Assembly (NCBI RefSeq): GCF_035946055.1
Contig: NZ_CP108364.1
Location: 6,076,001 to 6,140,000 of the forward strand
Source: Streptomyces sp. NBC_01341
Lineage (GTDB): Bacteria; Actinomycetota; Actinomycetes; Streptomycetales; Streptomycetaceae
Length of the DNA stretch: 64,000 nucleotides
Reading direction: 5' to 3'
How positions within the stretch are numbered: the stretch's first letter is position 1; each line of letters opens with the position of its first letter. This document shows, piece after piece, positions 24,127-30,050 of this stretch. The notes beneath the pieces were generated by a model. It had not been told where the DNA came from. It was given only the letters and a program-made list of their open reading frames with translations, and searched no databases. Made by a program: the position numbers and the translations under genes.

Positions 24127-24963
24127 ATGACCACGACCCTCCGGCCCGCCGGGCCGATCGAGCAAGGCGCCGACGGCGCACGGGCACGCACCTACGACGT
24201 GTGTGACAACGGGCGGCCCGTCGGCGCCGTCAGCATCGCCACCGACCCGGAGTTCGGGACGTCGGCGGGTGTCATCCACTCGCTGCGCGTCGACGAGGCC
24301 GCCCGGAGGCGGGGCCGCGGGACGATCGCCGCGCTCGCCGCCGAGGAGGTCCTGCGCGGCTGGGGGTGCACCCGGGTCCGTCTGGTGGTCCCCGCCGGCA
24401 ACGGGGCCGCCCGGGGCCTGGCGGCCGTGCTCGGTTACACCGAACGCAGCCGCAACATGCTGAAGCCCCTCCGGCGGACGGCCCCCGCGCTGCCGGAGGG
24501 AGTCACCGGCCGCCCCATGACGGGGCCTGAATTCGCGGTGTGGGTTTCCAGCCAGGTCGAGTCGTACGCGCGAAGCTGGGTGGAGCGCGGGGTGACGGAG
24601 GAGCAGGCCCGGCACAAGTCGGAATCCGACCACGCCAGGCTTCTGCCGGCCGGTCTCGCCACCCCGGACATGTACATCCACGTCCTCGTGCGGGACCGGG
24701 AGACCCTCGGCCATGTCTGGGTCTCCCGCCACCGGCAGCCGGAGGGCGACGACATCGGCTACGTCTTCGACGTCGAGGTGCGCGAGGCCCACCGCGGGAG
24801 CGGTTACGGCAGGGCGCTGATGCACCTGGCGGAGGGCATCACCCTCGACGCGGGTCTCGGAAGCCTCGGCCTGCACGTCTTCACCTCGAACACGCCCGCG
24901 CTGCGGCTGTACGAGTCGCTCGGGTACGAGACGACCCGGTACAACCTGGCCAAGGCACTCTGA
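24127..24963 (+). CDS. Tandem-GNAT acetyltransferase
   Basis: A 278-residue protein made of two GNAT domains. The N-terminal one (about residues 20-115) retains IHSLRVDEAARRRGRGT and NGAARGLAAVLGY. The C-terminal one (about 150-278) has FDVEVREAHRGSGYGRAL and NTPALRLYESLGYETTRYN, and looks like the better preserved catalytic domain. Double-GNAT proteins such as mycothiol synthase are common in actinobacteria, but this one lacks a family signature that I could tie to a substrate. It converges with the DsbA-like gene, with an 18-bp gap. Confidence 0.82.
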   Translation: MTTTLRPAGPIEQGADGARARTYDVCDNGRPVGAVSIATDPEFGTSAGVIHSLRVDEAARRRGRGTIAALAAEEVLRGWGCTRVRLVVPAGNGAARGLAAVLGYTERSRNMLKPLRRTAPALPEGVTGRPMTGPEFAVWVSSQVESYARSWVERGVTEEQARHKSESDHARLLPAGLATPDMYIHVLVRDRETLGHVWVSRHRQPEGDDIGYVFDVEVREAHRGSGYGRALMHLAEGITLDAGLGSLGLHVFTSNTPALRLYESLGYETTRYNLAKAL

Positions 24964-24981
24964 CGGGCGCGGGCCCCAGCG

Positions 24982-25497
24982 TCAGTCCCGGCCGGCGAGC
25001 AGGCGGTCGGCGATCTCCTCGATCCGCTCGCGCAGCCCCTCCTGGCTCTTTCCGCCGTCGAGCCGTTCGTCGCCGATCACATAGGTCGGGGTCCCGGTGA
25101 CACCGATGGCCTTGCCCTCGGCCTGGTCCGCGTCGACGATCAGCAGGTGGCGCCCGTCGATCAGTGCGGTGTCGAACTCCTCGGCGTCCAGGCCGAGTTC
25201 GTCCGCAACCCCGAGCAGAAGGGGCTCCCCGGCAGTGGCGAGTTCGGCGGTCCTGGCGAGTACGGCCTCGACGTACGGCCACCCCTTGCCCTGCACGACG
25301 GCCTCCTCGGCGGCCTGCGCCGCCGCGTACGCGTGCCTGTGCTTCTCCAGCGGGAAGTGGCGAAGACGGATCGCCATCCGGTCGCCGTAGCGTGCGCGCA
25401 GGGCGTGGATGTCGGCGAGGGCCTGATGGCAGTCGGGGCACTCGAGCTCGCACCAGACATCGAGGATGATGGGTGCTGCGAAGGGGGAATCGCTCAT
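24982..25497 (-). CDS. Cytoplasmic DsbA-family thioredoxin-like protein
   Basis: A 171-residue thioredoxin-fold protein with the inserted helical domain of DsbA/FrnE. The active site is CPDC in DVWCELECPDCHQAL (about residues 20-24), and the cis-Pro loop is VTGTPTYVIG. There is no signal peptide, so it acts in the cytoplasm like the FrnE/2-hydroxychromene isomerase group, probably as a disulfide reductase or isomerase. The start is the ATG at 25497 immediately before SDSPF. Confidence 0.85.
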   Translation of the reverse strand: MSDSPFAAPIILDVWCELECPDCHQALADIHALRARYGDRMAIRLRHFPLEKHRHAYAAAQAAEEAVVQGKGWPYVEAVLARTAELATAGEPLLLGVADELGLDAEEFDTALIDGRHLLIVDADQAEGKAIGVTGTPTYVIGDERLDGGKSQEGLRERIEEIADRLLAGRD

Positions 25498-25651
25498 GCG
25501 GGCAGTCTTCCAGGCCGGGGCGGAGCTTCCCAATCGGGACCTGAGGAGGAGCGCGGCCCTGAAATGTCCCCGATGTGGCCCCGGGCCGTGGCCCCACCGC
25601 CCGGGGCCGGTGCAGGATGGAAGAGACGTTTCCCGAGGGCTGGAGGCCACG

Positions 25652-26110
25652 ATGCTTGCCGAGACCATCTGTTCCGCGGCGTCGGCGGCCGGGCTCGGCA
25701 TCGCCGCGATCACGGCGTACCGGAAGAGGTTCCTGACGGCCATGCGGATCGCCGCGTACGCCCTGGTGCCGGTGGGGCTGGTGCTGACGGGGGTCATCGA
25801 CTGGCTGACGGACGTCGTCTTCAAGCCGAGTGTCTGGCTCGGCTTCGGTCTGCTGGCCCTGGCCTGGCTGCTTTTCATGGTCACCCGCGCCGTGGAGCGC
25901 CGGGGCGGCCGGACCCGCAAGGAGCGCAAGGCCGCGAAGGCCGCTTCGGAGAACGGAGCGGTCGCCCCCGCAGCCTCCGCGCCCTCGCTGACGTCCGGTG
26001 GTGGAGCGACCGCGTCCGGGACGCGGGACCGGTCGAAGAGAAAGCCGGAGCAGGGATCCGGCGAGGACTTCAGCGACATCGAGGCGATCCTCAAGAAGCA
26101 CGGCCTCTGA
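25652..26110 (+). CDS. Membrane protein with two helices and charged tail, unknown
   Basis: A 152-residue protein. Two to three hydrophobic segments lie at about residues 5-65 (ICSAASAAGLGIAAITAY, IAAYALVPVGLVLTGVIDWL, VWLGFGLLALAWLLFMV), followed by a basic Arg/Lys-rich stretch, an Ala/Ser/Gly linker and a final short helix, DFSDIEAILKKHGL. The tidy C-terminal helix after a flexible linker suggests a protein-docking peptide. TGGAGG precedes ATG 25652. I recognise no family. Confidence 0.7.
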   Translation: MLAETICSAASAAGLGIAAITAYRKRFLTAMRIAAYALVPVGLVLTGVIDWLTDVVFKPSVWLGFGLLALAWLLFMVTRAVERRGGRTRKERKAAKAASENGAVAPAASAPSLTSGGGATASGTRDRSKRKPEQGSGEDFSDIEAILKKHGL

Positions 26111-26165
26111 CGGGTGGCCCGGCCCACGCCGGAGCAGGTCGAGGCCCAAGTCCCTCAAGAGAGTG

Positions 26166-26177
26166 TGAATCGATTCA
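26166..26177. promoter_or_regulatory. Candidate LacI-family operator 1
   Basis: TGAATCGATTCA is a perfect 12-bp palindrome centred on CG, as in most LacI-family operators. It lies about 100 bp upstream of the predicted -35 box, so on its own it would serve either DNA looping or another promoter. Confidence 0.5.
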
Positions 26178-26261
26178 TGCCCACGTCGGTCGTCGGCGAG
26201 CGTTCCCCGCGTCGGTATATTCGGGTCTTGCCGCGATGCTCGTTGCCGTGGCGAGCGGATC

Positions 26262-26290
26262 TTGACGGTGTCCCGGGATGCGGTTAGCGT
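26262..26290 (+). promoter_or_regulatory. Vegetative-type promoter for the LacI-family gene
   Basis: TTGACG (26262-26267) and TAGCGT (26285-26290) are separated by 17 bp, close to the consensus of the principal Streptomyces sigma factor HrdB. Transcription should start near 26297, immediately upstream of the palindrome at 26301. Confidence 0.6.
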
Positions 26291-26300
26291 CCCGAGTCGA

Positions 26301-26316
26301 ATTGAAACAATTCAAT
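26301..26316. promoter_or_regulatory. Candidate LacI-family operator 2
   Basis: ATTGAA and TTCAAT flank ACAA. The site matches operator 1 in its TGAA/TTCA half-sites and overlaps the predicted start of transcription, a position suited to autorepression by the gene at 26441. Confidence 0.5.
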
Positions 26317-26440
26317 CCGTGGATGTCGTGGCTCTGCCGAGCGGCGGACCTGTCGGACGTCTGTCGGTGCACCGGGGAAACGGCACACCAGGAAACGGCG
26401 CCGCTGTGCGGCGGCGATACGCATCAGTGGGGCAGGGCAA

Positions 26441-27460
26441 GTGGGGCGTGTGGCAGGGATCAAGGACGTGGCCCGGCAGGCCGGAGTCTCGGTCGGCACG
26501 GTTTCCAACGTGATCAACCGTCCCGAGGCGGTGCTGCCCGACACCCGCGCGCGGGTGCTCGCGGCCATCGAGGAGCTCGGTTACGTGCGCAGTGAGTCGG
26601 CCAGGCAGCTCAGGGCCGGCCGCAGCCGCATCATGGCGCTCCTGGTGCTGGACATGGGCAACCCGTTCTTCGTCGACATCGCCCGGGGCGCCGAGCGTGC
26701 TGCGCGGGACGCCGGTCTCGGCGTGATGGTGTGCAACAGCGGCCAGAGCCCGGAGGAAGAGGCCGAGTACCTCGGCCTCTTCGCCGAACAGCGGGTGTGC
26801 GGAGTCCTGGTCACACCGGCGGACGCCACCGGCGGCAATCTGGAGGCCTTCGCCCGCCACCGGATCCCCTACGTGCTGGTCGACCGGGTGGCGTCGTCGA
26901 CCGACACCTGTGCCGTTTCCGTCGACGACGTGCGCGGGGGTGTGCTGGCCGTCGGGCACCTCGTCTCGGCCGGTCACCGGTCGGTCGCGTACGTCAGCGG
27001 ACCGGGCGACCTGCATCAGATCAGGGACCGCCGCGAGGGAGCCCTCGCTGCCCTCGCGGAGGCCGGACTCGGCCCCGAAGCCCTCGTGGAGATCCCCTCC
27101 GACCGCCTCGACGTGGCGGCCGGGCGGGACGCGGGGGCAAGGCTTCTCGGGCTCGTGCCGCGGCCGACCGCCGTGTTCTGCGCCAACGACCTGCTCGCGC
27201 TCGGCGTCCTGCAGGCGCTGTATGCCGCCGGTGTGCGGGTGCCGCAGGACGTGGCCATCGTCGGATACGACGACATCGAGTTCGCCGCGGCCGCCGCCGT
27301 GCCGCTCACCTCCGTCAGGCAGCCCGCCATGCTCATGGGAAGGATGGCTGCCGAACTCCTCCTGGAGGAGGCGGACGACGGCGACGGCAGCCACCGGCAC
27401 CGCAGCGTGGTGCTCCAGCCCGAGCTCGTGGTCCGCGCTTCCAGTGCCGCTCCGCGCTGA
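26441..27460 (+). CDS. LacI-family transcriptional regulator
   Basis: A 339-residue regulator. Residues about 6-26 form the DNA-binding HTH (IKDVARQAGVSVGTVSNVIN), followed by the hinge helix (ESARQLRAGRS). The rest is a periplasmic-binding-protein-like effector domain (LLVLDMGNPFFVDIARGAE, AVSVDDVRGG, FCANDLLALGVLQAL, IVGYDDIEFAAAAAVPLTS). LacI members usually sense sugars. No sugar-transport or catabolic gene adjoins it, so it probably controls itself and remote genes. GTG 26441 or 26450 could be the start. Confidence 0.9.
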   Translation: MGRVAGIKDVARQAGVSVGTVSNVINRPEAVLPDTRARVLAAIEELGYVRSESARQLRAGRSRIMALLVLDMGNPFFVDIARGAERAARDAGLGVMVCNSGQSPEEEAEYLGLFAEQRVCGVLVTPADATGGNLEAFARHRIPYVLVDRVASSTDTCAVSVDDVRGGVLAVGHLVSAGHRSVAYVSGPGDLHQIRDRREGALAALAEAGLGPEALVEIPSDRLDVAAGRDAGARLLGLVPRPTAVFCANDLLALGVLQALYAAGVRVPQDVAIVGYDDIEFAAAAAVPLTSVRQPAMLMGRMAAELLLEEADDGDGSHRHRSVVLQPELVVRASSAAPR

Positions 27461-27630
27461 CGGTCGCGCGGCTGTGCGCCGGCGGAGGAGTGGGTGCGGT
27501 GCGGGGTGCGAATACGTGACGGGCTTTCGGACGGGAGAGCGAGACCCGTTCATCCTGGAGTGGGCGAACTTCCCCTGAAGGATGCCCTGTTGACGTATGC
27601 AGCGCCGCTCTGCGTCATGATCGCTACGAG

Positions 27631-27786
27631 ATGGTGGACACAGCCCGGGGCGAAGCCCCCGCACCCAGTGCCGAAGAGCCGCGTGGATGTCTCTTCGCGC
27701 TTTCCCAGCCGCCCCTGATGATCTTCCTGACGGTGGTCGGCGGCCTGTTGCTGATGGCCGCCCTGCACGACCTCTTACTGCTGTGA
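27631..27786 (+). CDS. 51-residue membrane peptide with a TTA codon
   Basis: A small ORF with a charged N-terminal half (MVDTARGEAPAPSAEEPRG) and one hydrophobic helix (LMIFLTVVGGLLLMAALHD), ending LLLL. Codon 49 is TTA (27775-27777), decoded in Streptomyces only by the developmentally controlled bldA tRNA, so its synthesis may be delayed to sporulation or secondary metabolism. Codon usage is biased to G/C at the third position as in real genes. The ribosome site is poor (ACGAG). I do not recognise homologues. Confidence 0.55.
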   Translation: MVDTARGEAPAPSAEEPRGCLFALSQPPLMIFLTVVGGLLLMAALHDLLLL

Positions 27787-27860
27787 GCGGCCGCCGGGCG
27801 ATCCGCCCCGGGCTCCGTCCGGCACCTCGGCCCGCCGGGGCACGTGGCGCGGGAGTACGG

Positions 27861-28418
27861 TCAGCCCGCCGCTTCCCGGCGGCGGGCCCGGTAGGCGGCG
27901 ACGTGGAGCCGGTTGCCGCAGGTGCGGCTCGAGCAGTAGCGGCGGGAGCGGTTGCGCGAGAGGTCGACGAAGGCGTCCCGGCAGTCCGGCGCCTCGCAGC
28001 GGCGCAGCCGTTCCTGCTCGCCCGCCACGACGATGAAGGCCAGCGCCATGCCGCAGTCGGCCGCGAGATGGTCCGAGACCGACGCGTCCGGTGCGAAGTA
28101 GTGGACGTGCCAGTCGTAGCCGTCGTGGTTCGTGAGCTGCGGTGTCGTGCCCGCGGCGGCCACCAGGCCGTTGACGAGCTCCGCAGCGGTCCGGGCGTCC
28201 GGCGCCGCGAATATCTCCGCGAACCTGGTCCGCACGTCCTGCACGGCCCGCAGGTCCTTGTCGCCGAGGGTCCCGACGCCGCTGATGTGGTGCCGTTGCG
28301 CGAAACCGTAGAGGGCGGGGACGTCGGCGAGCCCGTCGCCGGCACCGGCCTCCGGTGCGGTGTTCACCAGATCGACCACCGTCTCGAGGGCGATCCGGGT
28401 GTCGTGTGGGATCAGCAC
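27861..28418 (-). CDS. CGNR zinc-finger / ABATE-domain protein
   Basis: A 185-residue protein. The N-terminal 130 residues correspond to the ABATE domain (ALETVVDLVNT, RTAAELVNGLVAA), and the C-terminal part is a CGNR zinc finger: CEAPDCRDAFVD, then RRYCSSRTCGNRLHVAAYR. Such proteins are probable transcription regulators of the stress response. GTG 28418 is chosen, since GGGAG lies just upstream and the homology begins at LIPHDTRIALE. Target genes are unknown. Confidence 0.85.
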   Translation of the reverse strand: MLIPHDTRIALETVVDLVNTAPEAGAGDGLADVPALYGFAQRHHISGVGTLGDKDLRAVQDVRTRFAEIFAAPDARTAAELVNGLVAAAGTTPQLTNHDGYDWHVHYFAPDASVSDHLAADCGMALAFIVVAGEQERLRRCEAPDCRDAFVDLSRNRSRRYCSSRTCGNRLHVAAYRARRREAAG

Positions 28419-28726
28419 GCTTCGCTCCCTGGCCTCCGGCGGACGGGTGCCCACCGATGCGGGCTGACTCTACTGGCTCACAGGAAGGCTTCAGGGCCGG
28501 GTGTGGGCTTGCGTGGGAGAGCGGACGGTTTTCCTCGTCACGAGGGGCTCCGCCGGGGCCCTCTGCGCCTGCTGGTGGCCCTGGAGGCGGTCCGTGGGCC
28601 CCCCACCGCACCGGCGCCGCCGCCGCGGTGGGTTCCGCGGCGACGGCGCCGGTGTGAGGCGTATGCGGTTGTCCGCGCGACGCCGTCGCCCCGAGTCGGA
28701 CGGCGTCCCGCAGCTCTCGGCCTGGC
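28419..28726. other. Intergenic region with a 20-bp imperfect hairpin
   Basis: This 308-bp gap between the CGNR gene (leftward) and ssgB (leftward) holds no convincing gene. Its main structure is a long stem-loop at 28609-28654 downstream of ssgB. The promoter of the CGNR gene should lie in 28419-28600. Confidence 0.5.
28609..28654 (-). terminator. Terminator after ssgB
   Basis: Two 20-base arms (28609-28628 and 28635-28654) pair with a single C-A mismatch around a 6-base loop. The structure lies 72 bp beyond the ssgB stop on the minus strand. Confidence 0.65.
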
Positions 28727-29140
28727 TCAGCTCTCGGCCAGGATGTGTGAGAGCTCCGTATCGAGGTCGAAGTGACGATGCTCGGTGCCGGGCGGAACCG
28801 CGGCGTCGGTCCTCTTCAGGAACGACTCCAGGGCCCTCGCCGGGGCCTCCAGCAGGGCTTCGCCCTCCGGGGAGCTCAGTGCGATGCAGACGACGCCTTG
28901 GCCGTGACTACGAGATGGCCAGACGCGGACGTCTCCGGTGCCGGTGGGCCGGTGCAGCCCCTCGGCAAGGAGGTCACGGGCGAAAACCCACTCGACCGTC
29001 TCCTCCGCTCCGGTGTGGAAGGTGGCGTGCACGGCATAGGGATCGGCCGTGTCATACCGCAGGCCCGCGGGTACAGGCAGTGAGGACTCGCTCGACACAA
29101 CGAGGCGCAGGTGCAGCTCGCAGCTGACCGTGGTGTTCAT
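28727..29140 (-). CDS. ssgB: Sporulation-specific cell division protein SsgB
   Basis: A 137-residue SsgA-like protein; its sequence (NTTVSCELHLRLVVSSES, PVPAGLRYDTADPYAVHATF, VEWVFARDLLAEGLHRPTG, ending TELSHILAES) is essentially the SsgB I know from S. coelicolor, and the length is the same. SsgB recruits FtsZ to future septum sites in aerial hyphae with SsgA, and is required for sporulation. ATG 29140 is the natural start; an upstream in-frame extension is Arg-rich and unconserved. A palindrome GCCACC-TAC-GGTGGC at 29202-29216 lies about 60 bp upstream. This gene marks the organism as a sporulating actinomycete. Confidence 0.96.
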   Translation of the reverse strand: MNTTVSCELHLRLVVSSESSLPVPAGLRYDTADPYAVHATFHTGAEETVEWVFARDLLAEGLHRPTGTGDVRVWPSRSHGQGVVCIALSSPEGEALLEAPARALESFLKRTDAAVPPGTEHRHFDLDTELSHILAES

Positions 29141-29201
29141 AAGCGCCAGGGCCTTTCGCTCAGTGTGCGCTCGGGGATTCGCACGTCGGCGAAATCGACA
29201 T

Positions 29202-29216
29202 GCCACCTACGGTGGC
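29202..29216. promoter_or_regulatory. Palindrome upstream of ssgB
   Basis: GCCACCTACGGTGGC is a perfect 6-3-6 inverted repeat, about 60 bp upstream of the ssgB ATG and about 115 bp before the divergent PGPGW gene. It could be an operator for a developmental regulator, but I cannot assign one. Confidence 0.35.
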
Positions 29217-29330
29217 GTTGTAAACCCCTCTGACCTATTTGTGTCGCTTCGGGTCGCTCGTACAGCGGTGTGTAACTTTGAGTCATGCGTCCATTCCAGT
29301 GACGGAAGCGGGTCCGGTAGGTTGGGGCCC

Positions 29331-29786
29331 ATGAACGCGGAGAGTGACGAGCGGGGAGCGGCCGCCGCGACGGTGGTCGCCGAGTCCGCTGCGGGGGACG
29401 GGCACACGACGGAGCGGGAGCTGGGGTCGCGGGCGCCCGGGTTCATCCGGGCCTCGAAGGTGCTGCACGTGAGCTGGCAGGTGGGGATCTTCGTCGTCGG
29501 CCTCGCTGTGGTCGGAGCGGGCATCGTGATGCTGCCGCTGCCGGGTCCCGGATGGCTGGTGATCTTCGGCGGCATGGCGATCTGGGCGACCGAGTTCGTG
29601 TGGGCGCAGCTGGTGCTGCGGTGGACCCGGCGCAAGGTCACCGAGGCTGCCCAGCGGGCCCTCGACCCCAAGGTGCGCAGGCGCAACATCATCCTGACCG
29701 CGGTGGGGCTCGTGATCATCGCCGTGCTGGTCGGGATCTACGTGTGGAAGTTCGGCATCGTGATGCCGTGGAAGATCGAGGAGTGA
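29331..29786 (+). CDS. PGPGW membrane protein (TIGR02611 family)
   Basis: A 151-residue membrane protein. After a 35-residue hydrophilic N-terminus come helices SWQVGIFVVGLAVVGAGIVML and LTAVGLVIIAVLVGIYVW, with the family motif LPLPGPGWLVIFGG between the first two. The family is conserved in Actinobacteria with unknown function. ATG 29331 has no ribosome site, but TAGGTT (29318-29323) is seven bases upstream, suggesting a leaderless mRNA. It is divergent from ssgB. Confidence 0.82.
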   Translation: MNAESDERGAAAATVVAESAAGDGHTTERELGSRAPGFIRASKVLHVSWQVGIFVVGLAVVGAGIVMLPLPGPGWLVIFGGMAIWATEFVWAQLVLRWTRRKVTEAAQRALDPKVRRRNIILTAVGLVIIAVLVGIYVWKFGIVMPWKIEE

Positions 29787-29840
29787 CCGCGCAGTGGTCC
29801 GGGCGCACCGCTGACATGGGGTAATGTTTGCCGTGCGCCG

Positions 29841-29912
29841 GGGCGATTAGCTCAGTGGGAGAGCGCTTCGTTCACACCGAAGAGGTCACTGGTTCGAACC
29901 CAGTATCGCCCA
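29841..29912 (+). tRNA. tRNA-Val(CAC), copy 1
   Basis: A 72-nt cloverleaf with acceptor GGGCGAT/ATCGCCC, anticodon loop TTCACAC (CAC, reads GUG), and T-arm CTGG-TTCGAAC-CCAG. No CCA is encoded. A second copy lies at 32572. Confidence 0.95.
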
Positions 29913-29918
29913 CCCGGA

Positions 29919-29960
29919 ACCGATGGCCCGGAAGCTCAGGAGAGCTTCCGGGCCATCGGT
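29919..29960. terminator. Terminator after tRNA-Val copy 1
   Basis: The arms 29919-29937 and 29942-29960 form a perfect 19-bp stem with a 4-base loop, followed by TCTTTCC. It also lies downstream of the leftward 801-residue membrane gene and can terminate both transcripts. Confidence 0.85.
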
Positions 29961-30050
29961 CTTTCCGTTTGTTCGACGGCCGCTCGCGGTGGGTCCGCCC
30001 GGCGCGAGGGAGAGCCCGCAGAGCTCCCTCTCGCGCCGCCGTCCCATCCG

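Larger units (their letters stand above)
26111..26440 (+). promoter_or_regulatory. Promoter and operator region of the LacI-type gene
   Basis: This 330-bp gap holds no gene but shows three regulatory elements: a perfect 12-bp palindrome TGAATCGATTCA (26166-26177), a promoter TTGACG-N17-TAGCGT (26262-26290), and a second palindrome ATTGAA-ACAA-TTCAAT (26301-26316) at the expected transcription start. Both palindromes have the TGAA...TTCA arms typical of LacI-family operators. The mRNA leader to the GTG at 26441 is therefore about 145 bases. Confidence 0.6.

Noticed and set aside
27494..27718. A 74-codon ORF that overlaps the 51-residue TTA-containing ORF
   Set aside because: Its composition (Arg/Pro/Val, no hydrophobic segment) is poorer than that of the overlapping frame, which has a clean membrane helix and gene-like codons.
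28501..29127. A 208-codon plus-strand frame through ssgB
   Set aside because: Antisense to ssgB, which is recognised with certainty.
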